This document shows, one piece after another, positions 21,155-31,679 of a stretch of DNA of 64,000 nucleotides (positions are counted from its first letter, which is position 1; each line of letters begins with the position of its first letter). The DNA is from Sorex araneus (lineage: Eukaryota > Chordata > Mammalia > Eulipotyphla > Soricidae). Below the pieces are notes generated by a model that saw only the letters and a program-made list of their open reading frames with translations, was not told the DNA's origin and made no database searches. The stretch spans positions 98,182,926-98,246,925 of the forward strand of contig NC_073306.1 in the NCBI RefSeq assembly GCF_027595985.1, read 5' to 3'. The position numbers were made by a program, and so were the translations under genes.

Positions 21155-21276
21155 ATGTGGAGCCCAATCCCGGCTTGCTACTTCTGGCACTATTTGCAGT
21201 CACGTGGAGCTAGGAATCAAACCTTGACCCCAGTATACAGAGCTTGCACACTAATCTTTTGAACTGTCTCTGGTCC
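21155..21276 (-). repeat. Very old SINE-like copy
   Basis: 'ggagcccaatcccggcttgc' to 'gaactgtctctggtccc'. Confidence 0.4.
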
Positions 21277-21794
21277 CTTGACCCCTAAATTTGTTCTGAG
21301 GGCTACCTTTGCGGTTACAGATTTCTTTTCCTTCTGTACTTTTAGCTCATGTTTTGCCCTTGGACACTTTACTTCAGAGTTCAAGTAATCTGTTTTGTAC
21401 AGTTCATTTCCTTTGGCACTAGCATATAAATTTGTAAAAATTTGAAATGTTTGTTTTAAATAGTAATCATCATGTCTTTGAACTTTTGTTCCAAGATGTT
21501 TACTTTGTATCTTTGTATTACTTTGTAAGTTCTTATAATTCAGTTTGAAATTTAATAACATGTATTGGGGATGAAACCAAAACTTGTACTTTCTAGGAGT
21601 TATAATACACACTATAAATAAGCCAGATGTGGAAAGTATATATAGTCCATTAACATGGTGGGGGGGGCTCTAAGGAATGTAGGGAAGTTAAAAGACAGGA
21701 AAGGAAAGGAGGAGGTAACCGAAGGTGGGGTAGAGTTACTCTAGTCCCATAAAGCCATTTAATGAGTGAAGAAGGATGATTTAAATTTAAATTT

Positions 21795-21978
21795 TTTTTT
21801 TTTTTTTTTTTTGCTTTTTTTGGGTCACACCCATCGATGCTCAGGGGTTACTCCTGGCTCTGCACTCAGGAATTACTCCTGGCGGTGCTTGGGGGACCAT
21901 ATGGGATGCCGGGGATCAAACCCAGGTCGGCCGCGTGCAAGGCAAACGCCCTACCCGCTGTGCTATTGCTCCGGCCCC
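21795..21978 (-). repeat. SINE-A, young
   Basis: Near-consensus reverse copy with a T-run of ~20. Flanked by 'tttaaatttaaatttt' and 'tttaatttaaatttt'. Confidence 0.95.
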
Positions 21979-22088
21979 CTTTAATTTAAATTTTAATCTT
22001 TTTATTATTTTAATGCATTTGAAATACAAATAGTGTTTTACAAATACAATTAGAATAGTGTTTTACAAATACAATTACAAATACAAAT

Positions 22089-22262
22089 AGCCTGAGCAAT
22101 AGTCCTGCGGTTAGGGCATTTGCCTTGCATGCGGCTAACCCTTGTTGGATCCCCATCATCCCATCCAGTCCCGGATTGGGAGTGATTCTGGAATGCAGAG
22201 CAAGGGAGGAGTAAAACCTGGAGCACTTCCTGGTGTGTATGCCTCCCTACCCCAATATTATA
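22089..22262 (+). repeat. SINE-A, older
   Basis: Forward copy, 'gcctgagcaatagtcctgcgg' to 'ctacccc'. The left flank carries a local duplication ('gtgttttacaaatacaatta' twice at 22030-22080). Confidence 0.65.
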
Positions 22263-22352
22263 GAAATTTACAAAGAAGTTGACACTTTCAGTTGTTGTAT
22301 TCTACTAGTCTGGATTATTCTTTCATATTATTTTCTTCATGTAATTTTCTGT

Positions 22353-22430
22353 TTTTTTTGGGGGCCATATCCAGCTGTGCCTAAGCCTTACTCTTGGCTC
22401 TGCAAGGTAATCACTTGTACCTTGTGTGTG
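22353..22430 (-). repeat. SINE-A tail fragment
   Basis: Only the tail half is present: 'gggggccatatccagctgtg' to 'ggctctgcaaggtaatcac'. Confidence 0.5.
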
Positions 22431-22575
22431 CTTTTCTGATTTGTGGGATATAATAATTTGTTTTTGAGCATACTATTGTTCTTCTTATCTGTATCTATCA
22501 TTAACAACTGTAATAGTTGGCTATGTGAAATAGCCATAGTTTGTTTAAATTATGTATTTAAATTTTTTTTAACAG

Positions 22576-22753
22576 TTTTTTTTTTGGGGGGGGGTCACAC
22601 CCGGCGATGCACAGGTTGTGCACTCAGGAATTAACCCTGGTTGTGCACTCAGGAATTACCCCTGGTGGTGCTCATATGGGATGCTGAAAATCCAACCCGG
22701 GTTGGCCTCATGCAAGGCAAATGCCCTATCCGCTGTGCTATTGCTCCAGCCCC
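22576..22753 (-). repeat. SINE-A with internal duplication
   Basis: Reverse copy in which 'tgtgcactcaggaatta.ccctgg' occurs twice in tandem (22616-22639 and 22642-22664), where other copies have it once. Confidence 0.85.
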
Positions 22754-22834
22754 TAAATTTTTTTTTTTTTAAACTATGTATGGTTTTGAGTGTTTTGCTT
22801 GGAAAGCAAAGCTACAGTGAATTGTGTGTGTTTA

Positions 22835-22994
22835 ATTTTTTTTTTTTTTTTGCTTTTTGGGTCACATCCGGTGATTCCCAGAACTCAGAAATTACTCCAT
22901 GTGGTGCTCAGGGGACCATATGTGATGCAGGGGATCAAGCCCAGGCTGGCCGCATGTAAGACAAACACCCTACCTGCTGTACTATTACTGTGGC
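22835..22994 (-). repeat. SINE-A
   Basis: Reverse copy missing the 'gggttactcctggctctg' part of the body. Confidence 0.8.
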
Positions 22995-23189
22995 CTTGTG
23001 TACTTAATTTGTATACTAGTGCAAGTACTTTGTAGGGATAGATTCCTAGTGTGGATTACTATGATAGAACTAATGTTGAAGTGTGGCGATAGTAACACAG
23101 GTTTATCTATGTGCCCATATCTATGGTCAACACTGAATATTATAAATTAAAACACTTAAGATTAAAATATTTTGATAACTTAATAAGTG

Positions 23190-23288
23190 GGGGATGGAGA
23201 GGTAGCTCAGTTGTAGAGCAGATACTTTACATTTTTGAAGACCTGTATTGGATCCTTAGGACTCCTCAAAGAGCAGCTGGGCCAGAGA
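23190..23288 (+). repeat. tRNA-like SINE fragment, other family?
   Basis: 'gaggtagctcagttgtagagc' is closer to a generic tRNA/ID-like A box than to SINE-A or SINE-B, and 'gtattggatcctt' may be its B box. Confidence 0.35.
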
Positions 23289-23294
23289 GATAAT

Positions 23295-23460
23295 TTGGCC
23301 CAAACTCCTCCCCTGTCCCTTGAGGCCTGGCATTTCCTGCCACCACCACCCTTACCTGGAGCTTTTCACTGAGTTCTAGAAGATGGCGGCTGCCGGGATT
23401 CCTAGAGGGCAGGTAGAGGGACAGCACCTGCCCCCAACTGGAGTGGGCTGGTGAAAATGA
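23295..23460. other. Unassigned GC-richer block with YY1-type motif
   Basis: A non-repeat stretch, richer in GC than its neighbours, holding AAGATGGCGGC (23380-23390), the same 11-mer as at NCOR1 exon 1. I see no exon or known repeat in it. Confidence 0.35.
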
Positions 23461-23612
23461 CCTATTGCAAAGTCCAGAGCCATCTCTGTAGCAAGTTGCT
23501 CTGGTCTGAGATTCGTTTCTGTGTCTTGCAAAAAAAATTATTATTTATTATTTTTTTAGCATCTGCTAAAGATTGGCTTTCTAATTACTCACTATTGGGA
23601 ATTTTTTTGGTT

Positions 23613-23782
23613 TTGTTTTTGGGCCGAGCCTGATGGTGCTCAAGGCTGATTCCTGACTCTATATTCAGAAATTACTCTTTTTGTGGTCTCAGGGACTATA
23701 TGGTGTGCCAGGGATCCAATCCAGGTTTACTATGTACAAGGCAAATGCCCTACTGGCCCTACTGTGATGCTTCTCTCAGGCC
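23613..23782 (-). repeat. SINE-A, older
   Basis: Reverse copy, 'gggccgagcctgatggtgc' to 'gatgcttctctcaggcccc'. Confidence 0.65.
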
Positions 23783-23809
23783 CCTCATTATTCAGAATTT
23801 AATTTTTTC

Positions 23810-23810
<1 letters not shown>

Positions 23811-23849
<39 letters not shown>

Positions 23850-23861
23850 GAGTCAAAATAC

Positions 23862-23905
<44 letters not shown>
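23811..23905. repeat. Two (TG)n tracts
   Basis: (TG)n at 23812-23846 and 23867-23905. Each is followed by 'tttggag.ca', suggesting the unit was duplicated. Confidence 0.95.
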
Positions 23906-23908
<3 letters not shown>

Positions 23909-24010
23909 GAGCCAGGGATCACTCCTGGCGGGAGACCATGTGCAGTGCTGAGAGACAACCAGGTTTGGTGCATAAAATGTGCCTTAACCCCTGTATTATC
24001 TCCCTGGCTT
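23906..24010 (-). repeat. SINE-A, partial
   Basis: Reverse copy missing its tail; starts in the body 'gccagggatcactcctggcg' and ends 'attatctccctggctt'. Confidence 0.6.
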
Positions 24011-24061
24011 CTATTTTTTTTTAAAAGAAGAATAATGTATACATACTTGTATATCAGTATA

Positions 24062-24232
24062 TTTTTTTTTTGAGGGGGTCACACCCGGCAATACACAGGG
24101 GTTACTTCTGGCTCTGCACTCAGGATTTACTCCTGGCAATGCTCAAGGGACCATATGGGATGCTGGGAATCGAACCCGGGTCAGCTGCGTGCAAGGCAAA
24201 TGCCCTACCGCTGTGCTATCTCTCCAGCCCCA
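24062..24232 (-). repeat. SINE-A, young
   Basis: Complete reverse copy with intact B-box complement 'ggaatcgaacccgggtc'. Flanks 'tatcagtatatttt' and 'catcaggatatttt' are diverged TSDs. Confidence 0.93.
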
Positions 24233-24361
24233 CATCAGGATATTTTTTGGAACAATATCCTTCCCCCCCCAAGAACTGATAACTACTATTGTTATGGAAG
24301 GAGAATTTAGTGATCATATGAATGAAAGATATGGCCATGTTACCTTTTTGCAATTTTTGTT

Positions 24362-24477
24362 TTTTTATTTGGGGGCCACACCTGGTGGTGCTCAGGGCAC
24401 CTTACAGGATGCCTGGAACTGAATCTGAGTTAGCCATGTGCAAGGCAGGGTGTCCAAGTGTACTATTGCTCTGGCCC
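24362..24477 (-). repeat. SINE-A, internally deleted
   Basis: Reverse copy with tail and head but without the 'ctcctggctctgcactcagg' body. Confidence 0.65.
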
Positions 24478-24499
24478 TGGCCTTTTTTCATTTTTAGAA

Positions 24500-24620
24500 C
24501 AAAGGGGTTTCCAGGTGCTTCTGTGATTTTATTGTTTCTGTTCTTGGGGAAGGGAGTTCAGGGTGTTGAATCCAGGCCTCATACAAAATAGTACCATTGA
24601 GCTACATCTCTGCCATGCCT
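24500..24620 (-). repeat. Very old SINE-like fragment
   Basis: 'gttgaatccaggcctcatac' and 'attgagctacatctctgcc' recall a reversed SINE head. Confidence 0.3.
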
Positions 24621-25231
24621 CTCACCATTCCACCTTCCTATTTTTACTTATTTTTTTCATCTGGAATTTTTTCTGGTAAAAAAAAAAAGTGAAAGATACA
24701 TTTTGGGGGGCAGGGGTCCACATGTGTGCATGTTTTGCCATCCTTTATTCCCAAATAGTCAGTTGTATTAGGCACTACTTATTAATTTCTCCACAGATTA
24801 GATTTGCAAATTTAATCATTTACTAAGTGTTTGGAACTGTTCCTAATCTATTATGTTATCTTGATTTCTCATTTTATAGTACCATATTCTTTAAATATTG
24901 ACTTACAAATTTTCATACTGGCAGGGTTAGTCACATGTGTTTTCTCTTTTTTTTTCCCTTAGAATTTTTTGGGGTTGGGAGAAGTTTTCAAGCCATGTTT
25001 AGGATTGGGGGCCAATCCTAGCAGTTCTCATTTGAGTGGGCCAGTGGTTCAGTGCTGGGTCTGAGACTGTGGTACTGCTCAGGCTCTGCAATGCTGGGGA
25101 CCAACTACCTACCTTGGCCTTCCTGATGGTGCTGGGAGAGGGGGTGGCATAAAGTGCTCGGAATCCAGACAAGGTCAAAAAACATAAAATATGGACTCAC
25201 TTTCCCCTACACTATTTTCCTGCCTTCGCCC

Positions 25232-25388
25232 ACTTTTTTTTTTTTTGCTTTTTGGGTCACACTTGGTGATGCACAGGGGTTACTTCTGCCTCTGCACTCA
25301 GGAATCACTCCTGGCGGTGCTCGGGGGACAATATGGGATGCTGGGAATTGAACGTGGGTCTGCCTCGTGCTGTACTATTGTGTCAGCC
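25232..25388 (-). repeat. SINE-A
   Basis: Reverse copy with T12 tail. The head has lost 'caaggcaaacgccctaccc' (jumps 'ctcgtg|ctgtactattg'). Confidence 0.88.
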
Positions 25389-25417
25389 CCTTCCCACACT
25401 TTAAGATTGGCAGTTTT

Positions 25418-25669
25418 TGGGGGTATAACTCCCACAACAATAGTGAGTGTTGTGTTGAAATATGGAACGTAATCAAGGTGAAGAGAAAATGAAGTGAAAT
25501 TCATCAGTTATACAGTTGGGGTGGGGGGTGGGGGGTATACCGGGGATTTTGGTGGTGGAATATGGGCACTGGTGAAGGGATGGTGTTTGAATACGGTATA
25601 ACTGAGACATAAACCTGAGAACTTTGTAACTTTCCACATGGTGATAAAATAAAATAAAATAAAAATAAA
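25418..25669 (+). mobile_element. LTC 3' end, 5'-truncated, with TSD
   Basis: The 252-bp 3' part of the L1-tailed composite: 'actcccacaacaatagtgag', 'gtgaaattcatcagttatac', a G-rich tract, 'gggcactggtgaagggatgg' and 'taactttccacatggtgat', then an (AAAAT)n-like tail. A perfect 15-bp TSD, AAGATTGGCAGTTTT, lies at 25403-25417 and 25670-25684. Confidence 0.9.
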
Positions 25670-25710
25670 AAGATTGGCAGTTTTGATTTATGTAATCTGG
25701 ATTAAACTTA

Positions 25711-26034
25711 AAATCATTCTGTAAAATTAAAAAAGTTTTTTTTTTTTAATTGAATGATTGGGTTGGAGGGATAGCACAGCGGTAGGGCATTCGCCTTTCA
25801 CGCGGCCGACCTGGGTTCGATCCCCGGCATCCCATATGGTCCCCCAAACACTGCCAGGAGTAATTCTTGAGTGCAAAGCCAGGAGTAACCCCTGAGCATC
25901 ACTGGGTGTGACCCAAAAAGCAAAAAAAAAAAAAAATCATTCTGTAAAATTAAAAAAGTTTTTTTTTTTTAATTGAATGATTGGGTTGGAGGGATAGCAC
26001 AGCGGTAAGGCGTTCGCCTTTCACGCGGCCGACC
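25711..26034 (+). repeat. Long direct repeat flanking a chimeric SINE
   Basis: Positions 25711-25811 and 25934-26034 are two ~101-bp near-identical copies. Each spans unique flank ('aaatcattctgtaaaatt'), a T-run, 'aattgaatgattggg' and the first ~50 bases of a SINE head. This is far longer than a normal TSD. Confidence 0.9.
25762..25933 (+). repeat. Chimeric SINE: SINE-B-type head, SINE-A tail
   Basis: The head ('gcggtagggcattcgccttt') has the 'ttcgcctttcacgcgg' wording seen in SINE-B copies. The rest, from 'gggttcgatccccggcatcc' to 'gacccaaaaagc' and A14, is SINE-A. Confidence 0.85.
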
Positions 26035-26211
26035 CTCTCGGAGAGCCTGGCAAGCTACCGAGAGTATCCCGCACATGGCAGAGACTGGCAAGCTACCCGT
26101 GGCATATTTGATATGCCAAAAACAGTAACAATAAGTCTCTCAACGAGAAACGTTACTGGTGCCCGCTCGAAAAAATCGATGAGGAATGGGATGACAGTGA
26201 CAGTGACAGTG
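25983..26211 (+). repeat. SINE-B lacking its B box
   Basis: The head jumps from 'cacgcggccgac' straight to 'cctctcggagagcctgg', losing ~20 bases with the B box. The rest is complete, ending 'gacagtgacagtgacagtg'. A 10-bp TSD, AATTGAATGA, lies at 25971 and 26212, at the 3' tip of an L1. Confidence 0.9.
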
Positions 26212-26782
26212 AATTGAATGACTGTGGGATACAGTTACAAAGCTTTCATGATTGGGTTTCAGTCATTCAATGATGGAAAACCTATTCTTCCACCAGTGCA
26301 CATTTCCCACCTCAAGTGTTCCCAGTATCTCTCCTGCCACACCCACCCCGACCCACCTCCTGCTTCTGTGGCAGACGATTTCCTTCTTACTGTATCTCTA
26401 CTTTTGGGCATTATTGTTTGCATTACAGATACTGAGAGGCCATCATGTTTGGTCCTTTATCTACTTTCAGCACACATACCCCATCCCCAGATCCCTCCAG
26501 TCATCATTGACTTAGTGATCCCTTCTCTATCCCAGCTGCACTCTTCCCCAGCACATGAGGCAGGCTTCCAATTGTGGAACAGTCCTCTTGGCTCTTATCT
26601 CTACTATCCTTGGTTGATAGTCTCATAATATGTTATTTTATATTCCACAAAGGAGTGTACTCCTTCTATATATGTCCTTCTCTTTTTGACTCATTTCACT
26701 TAGCATGATACTCCCCATGTCCACTCATTTATAAGCAAATTTTATAACTTCATCTTTCCTAACAGTTGCATAGTATTCTGTT
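26212..26782 (-). mobile_element. L1 3' end (first copy)
   Basis: Antisense L1: 3' tip 'aattgaatgactgtggg', the 3'UTR words 'ccaccagtgcacatttccca' and 'acttttgggcattattg', then the ORF2 C-terminus as antisense 'gactcatttcacttagcatg' to 'cctaacagttgcatagtatt'. It stops at a SINE-A tail that has become a TTTC microsatellite. Confidence 0.88.
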
Positions 26783-26788
26783 TCTTTT

Positions 26789-26875
<87 letters not shown>

Positions 26876-26926
26876 CTCTTTCTCTCTTTCTCTCTTTCTC
26901 TCTTTCTCTCTTTCTTTCTTTCTTTC
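26783..26926. repeat. (TTTC)n microsatellite grown from a SINE tail
   Basis: About 140 bp of TTTC with a TCTC-rich stretch, directly continuous with the 'ctttttgggtcacacc' end of the next SINE-A, whose poly(A) tail it replaces. Confidence 0.95.
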
Positions 26927-27089
26927 CTTTTTGGGTCACACCTGGCGATGCACAGGCATTACTCCTGACTGTGCACTCAGGAACCACCACTGGCGGTGCT
27001 CAGGAGACCATATGGGATGCTGGGATTCAAACCCGGGTTGGCCACGTGCAAGGCAAATGCCCTACCCGCTGTGCTATCACTCCAGCCCC
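26927..27089 (-). repeat. SINE-A
   Basis: Complete reverse copy, from 'ttgggtcacacctggcg' to 'gctatcactccagcccc', sandwiched between two L1 3' ends. Confidence 0.93.
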
Positions 27090-28070
27090 TATTTTATTTT
27101 ATTTTATTGAATCACCGTGAGATAGTTACAGGCTTTCATGTTTGGATTACAATCACACAATGATTAAACACCCATCCCTCCACCAGTGCACATTCCCCAC
27201 CACCAATATCCTCAGTATACCCTCCCTTTTCCACTCTCCCCCGCCTCCATGTTAGACATTATTCCCCATACTCTCTCTCTACTTTTGGGCATTATGGTTT
27301 GCAATACAGATACTGAGAGTTTATCAAGTTTGGTCCACTCTCTACTTTCAGCACACATCTCCCATCCCGACCGATTCCTCCAGCCATCATTTTCTTAGTG
27401 GTCCCTTCTCTATTTCAGCTGCCTTCTCCCCTCTGCTTATGAGGCAGGCTTCCAGCTATGGAGCAGTCTTTCTGGCCCTTGTATCTACTGTTGTTGGGTG
27501 TCAGCCTCATGTTATGTTATTTTATACTCCACAAATGAGTGCAGTCCTTCTATGTCTGTCCCTCTCTTTCTGACTCATTTCACTTAGCATGATACTCTCC
27601 ATGTCTATCCATTTATAAGCAAATTTCATCTCTCCTAACAGCTACATAGTATCCATTGTGTAGATGTACCAAAGTTTCTTTAACCAGTCATCTGTTCTCA
27701 AGCATTCAGGTTTTTTCCAGATTCTGGCTATTGTTAACAGTGCAGCAATGAACATACAAGTGCAGATGTCATTTCTCCTATACTTTTTTTTTACATCTCT
27801 GGGATATATTCCCAATAGTGGTATTGCTGGGTCAAATGGGAGCTCAATTTCTAGTTTTTTGAGGAATGCCCATATTGTTTTCCAGAAAGGCTGGACCGTT
27901 GGCATTCCCACTAACAATAAGAGTCCTTTTCTCCCCACATCTGCACCAGCAGTGGTTGTTCTTGTTCTTTTTGATGTGTGCCAGTCTCTGGTGTGAGATG
28001 ACATTTCATTGTTGTTTTGATTTGCATCTCCCTGATGATTAGTGATGTAGAGCATTTTTTTATGCGCCTC
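27090..28070 (-). mobile_element. L1 LINE, 5'-truncated (second copy)
   Basis: Antisense L1, ~980 bp: T-rich tail, 'ttgaatcaccgtgagatag', ~450-bp 3'UTR, then the ORF2 C-terminus (minus strand ~28055 to 27560) with [32 protein letters not shown] and LWYIYTM. Frameshifts break it, and it is more decayed than the 2.6-kb copy. I found no clear TSD. Confidence 0.9.
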
Positions 28071-28312
28071 AAAAAGAAGTCTTGATAAGTTTTTTCATTT
28101 GGTTCGCTGAATATTGATTTGGGATACTGAATTTATAGATTAATTTTGGGAACATTGATATAATTATGTACTTGTCATTTAGTTAAAATAGATTTTATGT
28201 TCCTTGGCATAAGTTTAAACTTTACTTAAGTTCTGTACATTATTTTTACAGATATGGTAGTGACTCAAATGGAGTTTGTATTCTTGGGAGGAAAGGCAAT
28301 ATGATTAAATAG

Positions 28313-28555
28313 CACTGTACTGTAGCATTGTTGTCCCCTTGTTCATTAATTTGCTCGAGCGGGCACCAGTAACATCTCCATGGTGAGACTTGTTGTTATT
28401 GTTTTTGGCATACAAATATGCTAAAACTTGGGTAGCTTGCCAGGCTCTGCTGTGTGTGCGGGATTCTCTCGGTAGCTTGCCAGGCTCTCTGAGAGGGACC
28501 AAGGGTCAGCCGTGTGCAAGGCAAATGCCCGACCTGCTGTGGTGTTGCTCCAGGG
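28313..28555 (-). repeat. SINE-B
   Basis: Reverse copy: tail 'gctcgagcgggcaccagtaa', palindrome decayed, 'gggtagcttgccaggctctg' then 'cggtagcttgccaggctctc', head 'gtgtgcaaggcaaatgcccg'. The B-box region is shortened. Confidence 0.88.
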
Positions 28556-28699
28556 AAGAAGCAATGATTAAATATAAAAAATTAATGCTTTAGGTCATAC
28601 TACAGAGAAACATAGAGTGATTGAGATTGAAAGGGAGTGGTACGATCTATATTATAGGTGATTGGCAAAGTTCTTTTTAAGGAAATGATTATTTTTTTT

Positions 28700-28848
28700 G
28701 TATTTTGTTTGTTTTTGTTTCACCCCAGCAGTGTTCAGGGTCTATTACTGGCTCACTCTTTGTGGTGCTTAGTAAAATTTATGTGGTGCTAGTATCAAAA
28801 CTGGATTGCCCACATACAGGTCAAACTCCTAAGGATTCTCTTTAGTGT
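28700..28848 (-). repeat. SINE-A, old
   Basis: Reverse copy, 'tttcaccccagcagtgttc' to 'tctttagtgtctc'. Confidence 0.5.
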
Positions 28849-28884
28849 CTCAAGGATATGACATTTGGTTTTCATTTTTTCTTT

Positions 28885-29275
28885 TTCTTTTTTTTTTTTT
28901 TTTTGGTGGGCTGGGAGTAGGGGTACAACTGACTGTGCTCAAGGCTTACCTGTGGCTTTTTTTTTTTTTTTTTTGCTCTTTGGATCACACTGGGCAATGC
29001 ACAGGGGTTACTCCTGGCTCTGCACTCAGGAATTACCTCTGGCGGTGCTCAGGGGACAATATGGGATGCTGGGAATTGAACCTGGGTCGGCCGTGTGCAA
29101 GGCAAACGCCCTACCCGCTCCAGCCCCTTACCTGTGGCCTTTTGCTCAAGGATCACTCCTGACTGTCAGAGATGACTCCTGGTGGGCTCAGAGGACCATA
29201 TGGTGTGCCTGCATTGGTCGCGTGCAAGGCAAGTACCTTGCCTATTGCTTGCCTAGTACTACCACACTTGCCCCA
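28885..29275 (-). repeat. SINE-A, old, split by a younger copy
   Basis: The two parts (28885-28956 and 29128-29275) read as one reverse SINE when the nested copy is removed. The second part carries 'gaccatatggtgtgcctgc' and 'gtgcaaggcaagtacc'. Confidence 0.7.
28957..29127 (-). repeat. SINE-A nested in an older SINE
   Basis: Young reverse copy with T16. A perfect 11-bp TSD, TTACCTGTGGC, lies at 28946-28956 and 29128-29138. Confidence 0.95.
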
Positions 29276-29579
29276 GGAGATGACACTTGAACTGAGAGAC
29301 TGTGATTACATGTCTGAGTCTGGAAGAACATTACCGGTAGATGTTACAGGACAAAAAGACCTGAGATGAGGAAGGGCTTGGTGAGTAAAGTAGCTGAAAG
29401 GAAGATAATGTTGCTGAGGCCTAGTGAATAGTGAGAGGAGGCAGGCTAGATCAGGAAGGTGGGCTTGTGGGTCAATGTGAGGATTTAGGATTTTATTTGA
29501 AGACTTTGGTTTCCACTAGGGAAGTCTGATCTCATTTATAGTCATGTTCTGATTGATGGTTTGAAAAGAACCTTTGACC

Positions 29580-29761
29580 TTTTTTTTTTTTTTTTTTGCT
29601 TTTTGGGTCACACCCGGCGATGCACAGGGGTTACTCCTGGTTCTGCACTCAGGAATTACTCTTGGCGGTGCTCAGGGGACCGTATGGGATGCTGGGATTT
29701 GAACCCAGGTCGGCCGCGTGCAAGGCAAACGCCCTACCTGCTGTGCTATCACTCCAGTCCC
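29580..29761 (-). repeat. SINE-A, young
   Basis: Near-consensus reverse copy. TSD ACCTTTGACC flanks it (left ending 29579, right 29762-29771). Confidence 0.95.
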
Positions 29762-30339
29762 ACCTTTGACCCTTTAAATGGAGAAAGTATTGAAGTGGAA
29801 AGCACAGTTTGGAGTTTATTGCAGCAAGAGAAGATGGTGATAGTTGAGATGGAGAAGTATGGGAAACTTGAGACTAGAAGGTGAGTGGGTTAGGGAGAGA
29901 ATAGGACTTGGGTTTTGGAGCTTTTGTTGTTGAAAGTTTAGCACTGCTAAATTCTGCGGACCTTGTGAGCAAAAGAGAAGAACCCTGCCCTACAGGGTTT
30001 TGTTTATTTACTATGGAATTCAATACCTTTATTCATATAAATTCAGTTGCCTTTTTTCTCATTGATTTTTTTACATAGTTGTAATCTGTTCAATAGTCTT
30101 GTTTTATTTTGCTCTATAACTTTCAGCGTCTAGTCAAGGGGGAGCAGTGAACATGATCTTGGAGGTGTTTGTCTCTATTAACAAAAAGTGCTTACTTAAC
30201 TCCTTATGTGTCTTAATTAGTAGTATACTGAAGCTAGTGAGGTGAGTTCATCCATTAAGTTCTTCACATACTTATTAGTATTTAACAAACAAATCTAACT
30301 TGTTTTCCTCTGTAGGTGTATCTATTCATTTTTGGCTAT

Positions 30340-30585
30340 GTCACTGTCACTGTCATCCCGTTGCTCATTGATTTGTTCGAGCAGGCACCAGTAACGTCTC
30401 TCATTGAGAGACTTATTGTTACTGTTTTTGGCATATCCAATACGCACGGGTAGCTTGCCAGGCTCTGCCTCGTGGGCTCGATACTCTCAGTAGCTTGCCG
30501 GGTTCTCCGAGAGGGGCAGAGGAATCGAACTCGGGTCGGCCACGTGAAAGGCGAACGCCCAACCGCTGTGCTATTGCTCCAGCCC
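30340..30585 (-). repeat. SINE-B
   Basis: Complete reverse copy: 'tcactgtcactgtcatcccg' tail repeats, 'gtctctcattgagagac' palindrome, 'gtagcttgcc' twice, and head 'gtgaaaggcgaacgcccaac'. Confidence 0.94.
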
Positions 30586-30900
30586 TATGTATCTAAATTT
30601 ATTTTTCATGATCTCAATACACATTTTCATGTTAAGGTTGGAGAAAATTGCAATTAGTTGTCCATTTGTCTATGAAATATTTTTATAGTTGAAGAAATGA
30701 GTATTGCTCAATTCAGGAAGTTACGTTAATATAGTGCAGCTATACCTCAAAGTTCTTAATGTGTTATTATCTAGTACTGCAGTCTTAGGAAACTTATTTC
30801 TCAGTTTATGTAGAGATGAAAGAACGTAATTAAAAAAATCTCATTTATTAACTAAATAATTTTTTACCCTGTTTTTATTTCATATTATACTTTATTAGAT

Positions 30901-31140
30901 GGGCTGGAGCAATAGCACAGTGGGTAGGGCATTTGCCTTGCATGCCACCGGCTTGGGTTCAGTTCCTCCGTTCCTCTCAGAGAGCTCAGCAAGCTACTGA
31001 GAATATCTCGCCTGCCCGGCAGAGCCTGGCAAGCTACCCATAGCATATTCAATATGCCAAAAACAGTAACAAATCTCACAGTGGAGACGTTACTGGTGCC
31101 CGCTTGAGCAAATCGATTTGCAACAGGATTACAGTGATAC
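30901..31140 (+). repeat. SINE-B
   Basis: Complete forward copy from 'gggctggagcaatagcacag' to 'caggattacagtgatac'. Confidence 0.94.
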
Positions 31141-31178
31141 TTTTGGATAGGTAAGTTTAATTTAAAAGACCTTTTACT

Positions 31179-31357
31179 GGGGCCGGAGCGATAGCACAGC
31201 GGGTAGGGCGTCTGCCTTGCACGCGGCCGACCCGGGTTCGATCCCCGGCATCCCATATGGTCCCCCAAGCACTGCCAGGAGTAATTCCTGAGTGCAAAGC
31301 CAGGAGTAACCCCTGAGCATCGCTGGGTGTGACCCAAAAAGCAAAAAAAAAAAAAAT
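31179..31357 (+). repeat. SINE-A, young, with perfect TSD
   Basis: Near-consensus forward copy with A14. TSD AAGACCTTTTACT lies at 31166-31178 and 31358-31370. Confidence 0.97.
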
Positions 31358-31512
31358 AAGACCTTTTACTTAGGTCCCATTCATTTATCTTTCTAAGATG
31401 TCATAATGCAAGAGACTATAATTAACATGCTTGTTAATTGCTTTCCCAACATTGCTGCTGTTTCAATTTTTTTTCCCAAGGGAAGAATATTTTAATATAT
31501 ATATATATATAT

Positions 31513-31679
31513 ATTTTTTTTTTGGTTACACCCGGCAATGCACAGGGGTTACTCCTGGCTCTGCATTCAGAAATTACCCCTGGCAGTGCTTAGGGGACGA
31601 TATGGGATGCTAGGAATCGAACCCGGGTCGGCCGAGTGCAAGGCAAACGCCCTACCCGCTGTGCTATTGCTCCAGCCCC
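31513..31679 (-). repeat. SINE-A
   Basis: Complete reverse copy preceded by (TA)n. Shared flanks 'gaagaatattttaa' and 'gaaagaatattttaa' indicate TSDs with the TA tract grown at the tail. Confidence 0.93.
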
